Assembly (NCBI GenBank): GCA_029204225.1
Contig: CM055106.1
Span: 25,503,368 to 25,567,367, forward strand
Direction of reading: 5' to 3'
DNA: 64,000 nt
DNA from: Diphasiastrum complanatum
Taxonomy: Eukaryota > Streptophyta > Lycopodiopsida > Lycopodiales > Lycopodiaceae
Position numbers and translations under genes: made by a program
The notes under the pieces: model-generated
Seen by the model: the letters and a program-made list of their open reading frames with translations, nothing else
Database searches by the model: none
What the model was told of the DNA's origin: nothing
In this document: one piece after another, positions 1 through 10,083 of the stretch
How the letters are laid out: each line of letters begins with the position of its first letter
How positions within the stretch are numbered: position 1 is the first letter of the stretch

Positions 1-385
1 TAGTGTACACAGATGTAGAATGCCAATGCCTTCCACATCGTGTCTGCTCCCATCTCCTAGTGTCATTGCTCTTGCATTGTCGAGTGTCTTGAAATTGATC
101 AAGATGTTTTTGTTGTATGTTATGTGCGACATAGCTCTGAGTCGATGACTATGTCATAATCATGCTCAGTGTAGCTTGTTGATGCTTCAGCAATGATTGT
201 GAATGCATTGTTGCCCTTATTTGCATCCTTTGATGACTCTGCAACATTTGCTTTTTCAGCTTTGTTTTTCCCTTTTGGGTTGTATATACATTCATATGCT
301 GAATGTCTGTTATTCTTGTAGTGCATGCAAGGAATTGTCGGGTTGAAAGTGTCCCGGGCTTGTGACAATGATCACAAGTAGAAGC
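1..385 (-). pseudogene. Ty1/copia gag zinc knuckle and start of protease, fragment (copia-2)
   Basis: On the minus strand the fragment begins with a CDHC-type half knuckle. It then reads, after a frame change, into a second knuckle-like block CMHYKNNRHSAYEC, in which the second cysteine is Tyr. A Lys/Asn/Ala-rich stretch follows, then IVIDS. After another frame change comes a block resembling the region behind the copia aspartic protease active site (MSHITYNKNILINF, later LGDGSRHDVEGIG). In intact family members this region packages RNA (knuckle) and cleaves the polyprotein (DSGA protease). At least two frameshifts make it non-functional. It runs off the window at base 1. Its upstream neighbour (386-2440) belongs to a different copia element and is fused to it inside a codon run, so this is a recombinant junction and not one polyprotein. 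Confidence 0.6.
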
Positions 386-2440
386 TTCATATTCTTGCTT
401 CATGTCATCATACCACTCCTTGGTATTGAGTGTCTCTTCAACATCCTTTGGCTCTTCATGTGAGATGAAATATGCAAAGTTGGTGGAATCAACTTGCTTG
501 CCTTTGTCAACATAAGAAAGAAAGCCTCTTAGGCTTGGATCTCTCTCTTGATGTCCTCCTAGGTGTGCAAACCGAAGGAGACTCCTCCTCAAATTTTGAC
601 CTTAACAAGTCTTGATGGTCTTCAATAGGCATGTTAGGTGGTAGATCTTGAGGTGACTTAATCTTGGCCCCTTCAAATGATGGATGTTGATCTTCATGGA
701 ATCTAACATCTCTACTCCCAATCACTTGAGAAGTAGAGAGCACAAAGATTTTATAAGCCTTTTTGGGTGGATATCCAACCATTATCCCTTTGCAAGAGTA
801 TGGATCATTCTTCTTCCTTGTTTCCAAGGGAATATGTGCAAAGCAAATAGAGCCAAATACTTTAAGGTGATCAACCTTAGGCTTCTTTTTGAATAAGACC
901 TGATATGGTGTCCTTCCTCCAAGAGCAAGGTGTGGGAGCCTATTGCAAAGATAATTTGCACAATTTATAGCCTCTCCCCAAAAGTCTTTAGGCAAAGATG
1001 CTTCAATCCTTATGGCTTTTGCACATTCACATAAGGATCTATTATTCCTCTTGGCCACTCCATTTTGAGATTGTGAGTAAGCACAAGAGAACTCCCTCTT
1101 TATACCTTCTTGCTCACAATAGTCATGGAATTTGTTGGAGATATACTCTCCTCCTCCATTGCACCTCAAAGCCTGGATCTTAAATGACAATTACTTCTCA
1201 ACATATGTTTTGAATATAAGGAAGTAATCATACACCAAAGATTTATAAGAAAGAAGATATAGCCATGTATATCTTGTGAACTCATCAATAAAAGTCACAA
1301 AGCAAGTGGCTCCTCCCTTGCTTTGAGATGATGAGAAGTGCACATCCGAGTGTATCAAGTCGGATGAGTGCTTCTGATGGAAGATCTTTGATATTCTTTC
1401 TTGTGTGATTTTGCAATAGCACAAGCCTCACATGACTTGATCTCCTTGGAAATATTCTTTGGTAAGCCAATAGCCTTGGCTTCTTTGCACATCAAAAGCA
1501 TGGATTTGTAGTTGGGATGTCCCAACCTCCTATGCCATAACTCCTCAGAAAGCTTTGTCACAAAAGCAATATCACAACTCTCTCTTGGATCTAGTTTGTA
1601 TATGCCTCCAAATCTTGATCCATGTGCAAGGATCTCATCATTTCTCTTGATAATACAAGTATCAATATTGAATTTCACATCAAGGCCACCATCAATAAGT
1701 TGGCCAACACTTATGAGGTTCTTTATAAGATTAGGCACAAAAAGAACCTTGTTGAGAGAAATAATGTTAGAAGATGAGGTCTTCAAAGGAATATTTCCTA
1801 TGCCTTCAATATTGCATTCTTGGTCATTTGCTGTATAGATAGTCTTCTTAGATCCTCCACAAGGCATAATAGATGTGAAGGACTCCTTGGAGCTACACAT
1901 ATGTGAAGATGCTCCACTATCAATGTACCAAGATCCATCCTTCTTGAAAGGTGTAGATGAAAAACTAGAGAACATAAGAGACCCCTCTCCATCATTTTCA
2001 ATAGAATCTTCTTTCTCATTTGAAAGGTTGGCTTGCTTGAATTTCTTCTTCTTCTTGAAGCAATTTGTGCATAGTGCCCCATCTCGCCACAAAAGAAACA
2101 TTTGATATTCTTCTTCTTCTTCTTTGAGGTAGAAGCATGAGAGGTGTCATCCTCCTCTCCATCTTGGTCTTTATCTTTTGCTTTGTCGTTGGAGAAGTGT
2201 TGGTGTTGCTTTTTGCTCTTCTCTTTGTGCTTGGCAAAAATAGCATTGCCATCACCATTATGGTTGAGTGATAACTTCTCCATCCTTAATAGCTTGTTCT
2301 CATGCCCTGATTCTTCAGCCATTAGCACTCCTTGCAAAGCCTCCAAAGTAGGTAGATCCTCCTTGATTGCATAGGATTGGACAAGGTTCTCATACTCATC
2401 TCTCAAGCCATTAAGTATGACTTGGACTAGCTCACTTTGA
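386..2440 (-). pseudogene. Ty1/copia gag-pol remnant (copia-1): gag end, protease, integrase, RT start
   Basis: Domains in order on the minus strand: end of UBN2-type gag with a CFFCGEMGHYAQ knuckle (about 2406-2060), protease with intact DSGASSHM (about 1920), GAG-pre-integrase with LWHRRLGHPNY and a CX2C pair (about 1560-1430), integrase core (about 1420-900), and the first residues of reverse transcriptase, EWYDDMKQEYEAS (about 400). A frameshift splits the knuckle from the protease. The integrase keeps the first Asp (HSDV), but the usual second Asp in the RSDNGGEY motif reads RCNGGGEY and the Glu of QNGVxE reads QNGVAK, so catalysis should be lost. Reverse transcriptase stops after about 13 residues at the fusion with copia-2. 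The gag N terminus and LTR are missing on the right. The same chimera recurs at 51460-51966. Confidence 0.8.
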
Positions 2441-2780
2441 TTTATAGATCCTCCAATGCGAGCACTTCTCCACTCTACTCTCGGACTCTTATAATGATGT
2501 TGAAATGTCTATTTTCATAGCTAATGATCAAGAGTGTAGGATATTAAGTGGTGTAGGTATTTTTCCATTGTACTTGGGATCGTCCAAAAGGATGAATCTT
2601 GAAAATGTCCTTTAGGTAATATCAATCACTAAAAACGTGTTGACTATTGGCCAAATTATGGCCAATTGATGGATGATGGCCTTGATGTATTAAACATGGA
2701 GTTTGTTCCATCTTTAAGAATGATGATTGCAGAGCTAAAGGATTTAAACAAAGTGGATTTTTTAAATGGAGGTGAAGGGT
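2441..2780. other. Gap with no recognisable gene
   Basis: AT-rich DNA between the truncated copia gag and the accessory ORF remnant. A short open frame on the plus strand (from 2666) overlaps the antisense of the accessory ORF and has no recognisable domain. I see no LTR end, primer site or terminal repeat here. Confidence 0.4.
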
Positions 2781-3700
2781 TAGAAGTAGCGATCTATTGT
2801 AATTCAGGAGAAAAATGGCGTGGAAAGGGAAGGTTAGTTGTATCGATGGGGTTAGAGGCGGTAGAAGTGAATTGGTGTTGGGATGAAGTACTACTGGTGC
2901 CTTGAGGATTGGCTGGTAGTTGAGCTTGTGGTCCTCGAGACTACCCTTGAAATGTTGAGCCTTGATTATCTGTTGGCGTTTGTTGAAATCCTACCTCATC
3001 GCCACCATCTGAGCCATCAAAGTGATGTGTGAACTGAGCGGCCACCTTCAATCGTTCTTCCAAGGTGGCTATGTGCTGGTTAAGGGCCTCGATGGAAGCA
3101 GTGTATGATTGTTGGAGTTTGGTGTGCTGCTCCATCGTGGCTTTTAACTTTTGGGCCAACAGCTGATATGCCACCACTGGAATTTGGGTTCCCTCAGGAA
3201 TTGTTGGTGGTGAACAATCACTGAAATCGACCAGTTCTAGTTGTTCCTTCATATGTAACATGCGACTTGGGCATCTGCTATGGCCTCGTCTCGTTCTGGT
3301 GTAAGGTTATCGATGATGGTTTGCATGTTAGAGATTTTCAGCTAGAGTTGGTTTTGTAGGTGGCTAAGCATCTGCTACTGCTGTTGAGTGTATGTGTTGA
3401 GGGTATCGATCTGTCAGCGCAAAAAGATCACTTGGGGGAATGCGATCCATGTAGACTATGTGGACCTCCATTAGAATCAGAAGGATCTTTGTGGCTGTTC
3501 GTAGCTTGGAATCTTTGATAAGTTTTGTGGCAATGCCATTGTGGGTGTGAGCGATGGTCTTGTCGTCGTCTAGTAGGAACTTCTTGAAATAGTTCGGGTT
3601 GTAGCTAGTGCCCTTACCATGGATTAACTCGCCAAAATTGGCAAAGTCGATCAGTTAGATCCTGGATGGTGTAATATCAATGGTCACGTAGCTGCCATCT
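2781..3700 (-). pseudogene. Retroelement accessory ORF, middle part (second copy of the 33-41 kb ORF)
   Basis: The minus strand encodes a Gln/Leu-rich, probably coiled-coil stretch (LKATMEQHTKLQQSY, then ALNQHIATLEERLK), followed by Gly/Asp- and Gln/Pro-rich sequence (DGSDGGDE). The DNA matches 34165-34510 joined to 40030-40290 on the plus strand, so it is an uninterrupted copy of the ORF that CopC splits at 34531. Upstream (about 3640-3430) a different block reads FANFGELIHGKG and later KIPPSD-like residues (DRIPPSDLFAL). This recalls the plant-transposon-type ORFs of large gypsy elements, but I cannot assign the family with confidence. Several stops interrupt it. It is followed downstream by copia-1 and upstream by a gypsy protease fragment. 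The function is unknown. Confidence 0.5.
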
Positions 3701-3779
3701 TGGACGAAATATCAATAGTGTGGAATTCGTCAGAGTAGCAGGAATAGGTAGCACAAATAAGGCTCTCATGTTGTTGTTC

Positions 3780-4239
3780 CTAAAGATGCAAGAGATTAAA
3801 ACCAATGTCAGATCCATTGGGAAAAATATTCAAGGCATACGAAGATTCTTCTGATGTAAAGCTGGTGTCGGACAAAGGATTTTCACCTTCATAATTGTCA
3901 TGACTCCAGGTTATGATTTGTTCTGCTGGCTTGCCTCGGTTATTGGTCTCACCAGTCTGAAATCTCAGCTCTCTGGATTTCCAATGTACACTTGCGTTTG
4001 ATTGATAAAGCCAAGGTCGTCCAATCAGCACAGAATAGGATGACAAACCGAGTGGTTTGATAACAATGAAATTCATTGTGAATGGCTTGGCTTGAATGTA
4101 AACAATGACATCCTTCAATTTTCCAACAGGTTTTTGTCGTGTCGAATCAGCTAACTTGATGTTTCACTGTGTCAGTTGAATGTTAGTAAGTCCCGGAGCA
4201 TGAGCTGTGTCTTCTGTTATTATATTCTCTATCTGACAT
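3780..4239 (-). pseudogene. Ty3/gypsy gag start codon region fused to protease C-terminal part
   Basis: On the minus strand an ATG at 4239 begins MSDRE, the same first residues as the gag at 9719. Within about five codons it changes to unrelated residues (IITEDTAHAPG). It then enters a retropepsin-like segment ending SSYSVLIGRPWLY and NASVHWKSRELRF, typical of the end of gypsy proteases just before the linker to RT. The active-site Asp region is missing, and so is nearly all of gag, so one internal deletion joined the two. It lies directly downstream of a primer site (4293-4309) and a complete LTR. It is therefore the 5' end of a second, internally deleted GypA-like element that shares that LTR. 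Confidence 0.6.
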
Positions 4240-4292
4240 ACACTAGAGATGGAAATTGATTTGTTAGATTTCTTGTAACTTTCCTAAACTAA

Positions 4293-4309
4293 CCCCGGCA
4301 ACGGCGCCA
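4293..4309 (-). other. Primer binding site, tRNA-Asp type
   Basis: The plus strand reads CCCCGGCAACGGCGCCA, so the minus strand carries TGGCGCCGTTGCCGGGG, complementary to the 3' end of plant tRNA-Asp without CCA. This is the primer used by many Athila/Tat-type gypsy elements. It lies 12 bases inside the end of the LTR at 4322, and the gag ATG (4239) follows. Confidence 0.85.
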
Positions 4310-4321
4310 AAAATTGGTATA

Positions 4322-5576
4322 TGTTGTACTATACCAACAGGGTTAATATAGATTTTATAGTAAATAATGTCGTTCCCATAGAGGACAACGTTAGAAAGTT
4401 ATGTTTTTGGTACAATTATGGCAAGTGGTTTCGAGTGTTATTCTGGTTGTCGATAGACATGAAAAAGTAACCAGTATTACTTATATTTGGGATGGGTAGT
4501 GTTAATAAATTCATAACTACAATCTGGCCTCTATCGAATTGGATGAAGCGCGTTCTACAGATGAGATGTTATTAGAGTAGTACAATGGTTCTACACTCTG
4601 GCTAATTAAGGTGTCAACAAAGAATCGAAAATTGTTCAATGTATTCGCGACTATGCAGACAATTAATTAATCGCGTTCGCGAACTATTCGTTTCTAGACA
4701 GAAGTTGTCAACAACTAAAGTCCAACTTAATGGTTAAAGAACACGAAGAGTTTTAAAATATGTTAGAAACTTATGTAAAAGCCAATCAGGAAGACAGATC
4801 AAGAGACTTAATTCTTCTGGCAGAGACTGTCATCTCATATATATACATACAACTTTATATAATGATCGTGCTAGACTGTACCAAAGATAGTCGTTATTCG
4901 AGTGCCGAAAAGAAAGTATTTGTGACAGACGAATAAGATGGTTTAAAGACAGTTCTTTAGATCATGTTTTACGAAAACACAACAAATGACTGTAATGGAC
5001 TAGAGCGTCTATCTGATCATAGAGAAATTCATGAAATGCGTTAGAGATTGTTAGCAGACTCCAGATCACTCACACTCAGCAGTGCGGAGAACAGAGATAA
5101 GAGAGAATAACTCACAGAACTCTATTCACTTCTTCAATCTCTTACATAAGCATAAACTCTTCTCTCTCGATGATCGAGACTGAAGTGTGAGATCAATATA
5201 TGTTCTACGGGGCGAACAAACACACCTCTAAAACAACAAGTACGTCGCTCCCGCGAAAGGATCTAGTTAACGATTAGACTGAAAATACGTTCACCTATAC
5301 CATAGGAGGTATACTTAACTATGAGTTAAAGTTACTCTAGTTTATCATGTCTTTTCATTTCTAGTCGTTTCGTATGGACAACCTAGTAAAGGTTGTCCAA
5401 GACAATGTCTTTTCATTTAAAAGGTCTTGCCCTTAATTACAAGGCAAGTACTTAGGAGATATATTCCCGGAAAATGACTTAGGCCTCTTCATGATTTATA
5501 CTTATCCAGCTCATATCTTCATTTTTGAGTATCTCATGCCATATTTATGTTGATATTCAATAACATTTTCGTGGCA
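4322..5576 (-). repeat. GypA long terminal repeat, complete (1255 bp)
   Basis: Read on the minus strand it starts TGCCACGAAAATG and ends TAGTACAACA. The borders follow from comparison with the solo copy at 56635-57879 and the truncated copy at 9802-10083. A polypurine tract lies immediately upstream (5584-5594) and a primer site immediately downstream. So it is at once the 3' LTR of the element running from 10083 and the 5' LTR of the deleted element at 3780-4239. It contains TTCGCGAA (about 4675) and AG/CT-rich stretches. No ORF inside it looks real. Confidence 0.8.
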
Positions 5577-8448
5577 TCACATATCCCCTTTCTCAAATGT
5601 GAAACGTCCTCGTGAACATATCATTTTTATTTCGAGGAGTATTCGAGAAACATTCTTGTTCGTCATATTTTCGTTGAGGCGAAAAGATATTTCTTCGTGT
5701 ATTTCGTCCTTTAGATATTTCTTCATCTTAGAGAGTATATGTCTTGCTATTTCTTTTAATTGAATAGGTTGTTTCGAGTTGATCTCTGAATTGCTGATGA
5801 AAACTGGAATCAAACTTCAAAACATCTTTAAACTTCAAAAAGTCAGCATCCCATAGAAACATCACCACGACAAAGACACAAATGAGTATTCAGGAATGAT
5901 TCAGTTCTTCATATAACTTCTGAACAAGCTCCAAGTTCTGTTGAGCTTCGATCAAGAGCAAGTCTTCTTTCGATTTGGTATAGCGGCCAATTGGTAAGTT
6001 GCCGAATTCTTCTAACTTAACCGAGAGTAATGTTCCATCGAACAGCTCCTGGGTTAACTTGGTATCTTCATCTGAATCACTTCGTAGAGTGATTTCTTTA
6101 CAGTAACGAGCTAAAAATCTAATAAAATTGCTTTTAACATAAAGGTTCTGAACAGAAAATAATGTCTTCGCCGCAAAGGTACCAAACTGCCAAAATGTAT
6201 ATGTACAAAATTGCTTATAACGCAATGACTTCGGGATAAGCTATATTGATATTTATCAGCAGACCTGCATCGTCGAATGCGCCTAAATTTGCAATCGCTT
6301 GTGGTTTGTATAGTTGAAACTGCGACTTTTGCTTCCAAAAATGTCGCTTATTATCTTCGTTTCGCAAAAATTGAAGTTCTTTGATACGGATATATTCAAG
6401 AGCATACATAGCCGAAGAGCCTATGTATAACTCTGCCGATCCAAAAGGTATGACCTGGAATTTACCCTGGATTATGCCCCAGCAGAGACATCCTTTCTGC
6501 TCGATAGTGAGTTGGGCCCATAACCAGAGAAAGTCGTCTTTCTCCCACGGTCGCTTCCAGTCTTCGAAGGCGATGTCTACTGCGCCTGGTATCATCATGT
6601 AATCCACACGCCATTGCAACTGAATATTAAAAGCATGTGGACACCATTTCCAGAAGCGATCAGCAAATGCACGGAATTTGTCAGCACATACCTTCGACTG
6701 ATTTTGCCGCATTCACTTTGGCTATGTAGATGTAGTTGCCAAATCTTGAATTTGCAACTCAGCAGCCAGCTTATGATCTTCAGCTCCTGTCCGAACTGGT
6801 CAATCTTCGCAACAACCTCCAAGAATTCTAGATGGTCTGAGACTCTGGTGCAGGCAAGCACAACTTGGAGTTGCTATGTAAGTTCATCAATTCGCAGCAG
6901 GGCCTGAAGATAGTCATCGTGTGCATCGGGCCCGCTGCAAGATGGGGTGGCATCACTGGAGAGCCCCTTCAGCTCCGCCAACTCTTCCTCGACAAGAGCC
7001 TTCGCATCCTCGAGCGTTGTAAGAACTCGACTCGAAAATTGTCAAGCATATGACCTTGGAGTTGGTTTAGCTTCGTGAGATCGACAATGATTGACACTGC
7101 GGTGGTGCTCAGGGAAAAAACAGCTTCTGCCTTTAATCTTGTCATTCGCTCCTCCTGTAGATGTTTCTAGAATGCGACATTATGTTGATTTGCAGCCAAA
7201 AGTTGTCGCTTCAAAGAATCGTTTTGAGTCTGAAAATTGTCAGACTTGGCCTGAATTGCCTTATTGGTCTGCTTCAAAGAATCAGCTTCCCTGAAGCTGT
7301 GTTTCGAGGGAACGATGTTGTTTGATCAGCTTCGTGTTATCTGATTCAAGCAAATTGATCTTCTCAAATGACTCCTTTAGAGAGTCGAGTGATTTCCTCT
7401 CTGAGGTAATAAGCTGCATTTTGAGTTGATGGTACTTGTCAAACTCATATACTTCAGCCACAAGGTTCTTGGCTTTATCAGTCATAAATCGAAACCACTG
7501 AGACTGGTCGTCTGGTTCTTCGTCATCTGCCACATGTGCCTCAGTGTCGCCTTCCGCAGCTGTGCGTCCCTTGTCTGATGTATCGGACTGGGTTGCATCA
7601 TCCTCAGAGGTGGATGTGCTCGGCTGCTTCTAAGATGTGGAAGCAAATGCTGGCTTTGAAGAATCCACAACAGCAGAAGCTCCACCGGTTTCCATTGCCA
7701 CAGCTTCACTCTCCATAGCAGTGGTGGCGACTAATTCGACTACTGGTGCAACATCAACTGTAATCGGAATAGGTACAGAAAGGATGTTGGAAAGATCTAT
7801 TGGCTTGGGAACCAACAATCTTCCTGTCAACATGGTTTTCTCTTGACCATTCAATATTTCAAAATGAGCGCAGAGTCGAAATACATGGGCTCCAACTCCA
7901 GAAAACTTTTGGTGCTTAATCCAATGCAAAAAGGCTTTGTATGTGATAGCACCAAAGCACACTGGATTACCCGCAAGAGCATCTAATATATACCCAAAAT
8001 TTGGAACTGAAATGGTAGCATCCGCATCCGTCAAAAAGATTGCTTGGTTTGCATATTTACAAAACAACTTGAATGTTCTATCTTGGATCATAGAGATTTT
8101 GTACCCCTTTGTGGGTACGAAACAGTTGCTTAAAAAGTGGGCAGCTTCATCCACCGAATCTTTGTTAGTTGAAAGCAGCTTCCCATCCAGAGGTAATCCG
8201 AGAGCTGTGCAGAACAGGTTTTCAGTGATAGTGAAGAATTGGCCTCGTATGTGAACTTTGAAGTCCACCTCCGAAATTGAATGGATGGAGTTCGCGAATT
8301 CAGTACTAACTTCAGAGAGGATGATGGAGGGGTCCACTTTCAAATCATCCAACCTGCATCGATCCAAAAAGGACTGGAGGGATGCCAGGCGGATTCCTGC
8401 GTGTGCTTTCCAAATGATATTAGAGCTCAAACCTAATGCTGAAGCCAT
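5577..8448 (-). pseudogene. GypA accessory ORF of unknown function (about 900 codons, broken)
   Basis: The ATG chosen is at 8448 (MASALGLSSN). The frame stays open to a TAG near 7631 and continues in the same frame to 7282, so a single nonsense change separates the first two parts. Later parts (about 7280-6600, 6712-6215, 6225-5890, 5813-5577) need frameshifts. Seen: an N-terminal globular part (residues about 1-220, with VDFKVHIRGQFFTITENLF and ALAGNPVCFG), an Ala/Val/Ser-rich acidic linker, a coiled-coil-like region (SLKESFEKINLLESDNTKL), then an aromatic-rich block (WKWCPHAFNIQLQWRVDYMM, DDFLWLWAQL). The N-terminal block recalls the plant transposon protein domain of large gypsy elements, but that is only a resemblance. 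It lies where pol or the 3' spacer should be, between gag and the polypurine tract, and no pol is left in this element. Role unknown. Confidence 0.55.
5584..5594 (-). other. Polypurine tract of GypA
   Basis: The minus strand reads GAGAAAGGGGA, seven bases before the TG of the LTR. It overlaps the last codons of the accessory ORF (FEKGDM then stop). This is the expected position for plus-strand priming and fixes the orientation of the element. Confidence 0.75.
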
Positions 8449-8832
8449 TGTTTGAATGTTTAACGATAGCTTCGTAGATCGCAATAGTTCGCAAAAAAAG
8501 CGCTTTGATCGCAAAGAGTGAGCGCAGGAAAGCATAAACTTCACAGATAGAAAGTGTAAAGAGGAAAAATGAAAAATAACTCTAATAAGCAGTAGCGGTG
8601 TGGAAGGGATGATGATGTGGCATGGTGACTTGACATCTGTCACTTCCATTTATGGAGGACGTGCATGGCTCAGTGTTTGAAACTATAATTTGCCAGATTG
8701 TTCTTTAATGAAGGAAGACCGTTTGTAAAAAGAAAGAAAAAATATTAAGAAAAAACAATATCTGTGAGCGTACACACGTGTGAATAATAATGATCACGTG
8801 GCCATCATCTTTAATGGAGGGATACAAAAAGT

Positions 8833-9160
8833 AGGTCGAGAGATTCTCAAAAGATTCTCAAAAATATGCTAGAAAGATTCTATAAAGTTTTGCAAAACTT
8901 TCTTGAAGTATCTTTTAAAAAAAAAATGTTACAGAAACTCATGAAAATTTCTCGAAAATTTTAGCAACATACTAGAAAATTTCTCGAAAAACTGGAGATA
9001 ATGCTAGAAAAATTCTCAAAAACGATTTACAAAAATTTGATTAACAATTTTAGTGTCGCAAAAAGAATTTCGAAAAGTTCTCAAAAATACTTTTAAAATG
9101 ATATTGAAAGATTGAGAGAAGTCAAGAAAAATTCTCGAAAATTTCTTGAAAATGGTAAAC
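8833..9160. repeat. A-rich array of TTCTCRAAAA motifs
   Basis: Seven copies of TTCTC(A/G)AAAA occur on the plus strand, starting near 8844, 8854, 8949, 8981, 9013, 9078 and 9131. They are separated by A/T-rich sequence with related GAAAATTT words. The array fills the space between gag (ends 9171) and the accessory ORF. It could be a degenerate tandem repeat or a leader/promoter of the accessory ORF. Nothing in it codes. Confidence 0.5.
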
Positions 9161-9170
9161 CAGCCAAAAA

Positions 9171-9719
9171 TCATTCGGTCTGCATATCTACGGGATATAC
9201 ACCGGTTAGTTTTCCTATGAGATTTTTAATCTTACGTGTATATTTACGAAGGGATTCTTTACTCCTCTTCTGAACATTGTTTAGACGTCCAAGAATTCTA
9301 GATTTGTAACCAATCTCTCTGCACTGGTTCAGAAACGCATCTTTCAGCAAGTACCAGGTTCCTACACGGCCTGGTTCAACTTGACTGTACCATATGCGCG
9401 CCTGCTTTTTTAGCAGACCAGGGAAAATTCGTAGTTTGTCTACGTTAGTTCCCTCGTTATTCGCATTAGCGATTGACTCGAATTGTGAGACATAGCTATC
9501 TGCATCATCGGAAGAAGTCCCTTTAAAATTATCGTATTTAATTTTGGAGATAGAAGTGAAACGTGCAGCAGGACACTCCATACCGAAGCTAATTAGGAGT
9601 TCAAGTAACTGGGCAGTGATTTCATCTAGATTTCTTCGACTAGTATTCTCACTTTGTCTTCGTAAAAATTCCTCTCTAAGCTTACGGTATCGTTCTAATC
9701 TGGATTCTCTATCTGACAT
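9171..9719 (-). CDS. Ty3/gypsy gag, capsid part (truncated)
   Basis: The 182-codon frame starts MSDRESRLERYRKLREEFLRR at an ATG 54 bases after the primer site. It contains a typical retrotransposon gag core: IKYDNFKGTSSDDADSYVSQ, then LLKKQARIWYSQVEPG, then LKDAFLNQC and RYTRKIKNLIGKL. This capsid domain builds the virus-like particle. Usual gypsy gag proteins run on to a CCHC knuckle and protease. Here the frame stops after YPVDMQTE and the A-rich array follows, so the knuckle and all of pol are gone. No stop interrupts the core, so this gag could still be translated. The start is well placed relative to primer site and LTR. Confidence 0.75.
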   Translation of the reverse strand: MSDRESRLERYRKLREEFLRRQSENTSRRNLDEITAQLLELLISFGMECPAARFTSISKIKYDNFKGTSSDDADSYVSQFESIANANNEGTNVDKLRIFPGLLKKQARIWYSQVEPGRVGTWYLLKDAFLNQCREIGYKSRILGRLNNVQKRSKESLRKYTRKIKNLIGKLTGVYPVDMQTE

Positions 9720-9772
9720 ACACTAGAGATGGAAATGAATTTGTCAAATTTCTTATAACTTTCCTAAACTAT

Positions 9773-9789
9773 CCCCGACAACGGCACCA
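9773..9789 (-). other. Primer binding site, tRNA-Asp type, decayed
   Basis: The plus strand reads CCCCGACAACGGCACCA. It is the same site as at 4293, with two CpG-to-CpA changes, as expected from deamination of methylated cytosines. It lies between the LTR end (9802) and the gag ATG (9719). Confidence 0.8.
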
Positions 9790-9801
9790 AAAATTGGTAT
9801 A

Positions 9802-10083
9802 TGTCGTACTATACCAACAGGGTTAATATAGATTTTATAGTAAATAATGTCGTTCCCACAGAGGACAACATTAGAAAGTTATGTTTTTGGTACAATTATG
9901 GCAAGTGGTTTCGAGTGTTATTCCAGTTGTCGACAGACACTAAAAAGTAACCAGTATTACTTATATTTGGGATGGGTAGTGTTAATAAATTCAGAACTAC
10001 AATCTAGCCTCTATTGAATTGGATGAAGTGCGTTCTACAGATGAGATGTTATCAGAGTAATACAGCGGTACTACACTCTGGCT
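9802..10083 (-). repeat. GypA 5' LTR, last 282 bp only
   Basis: The sequence matches the end of the complete LTR at 4322-5576, from CTCTGGCT down to TAGTACGACA. At 10083 the match stops and copia reverse transcriptase sequence starts, so most of the LTR has been lost in a deletion or illegitimate recombination with CopB. Confidence 0.8.

Noticed and set aside
8258-8455. Plus-strand frames antisense to the GypA accessory ORF (also 7637-7846 and 7937-8254)
   Set aside because: Shadows of the minus-strand ORF, which has the longer frame and the element context.
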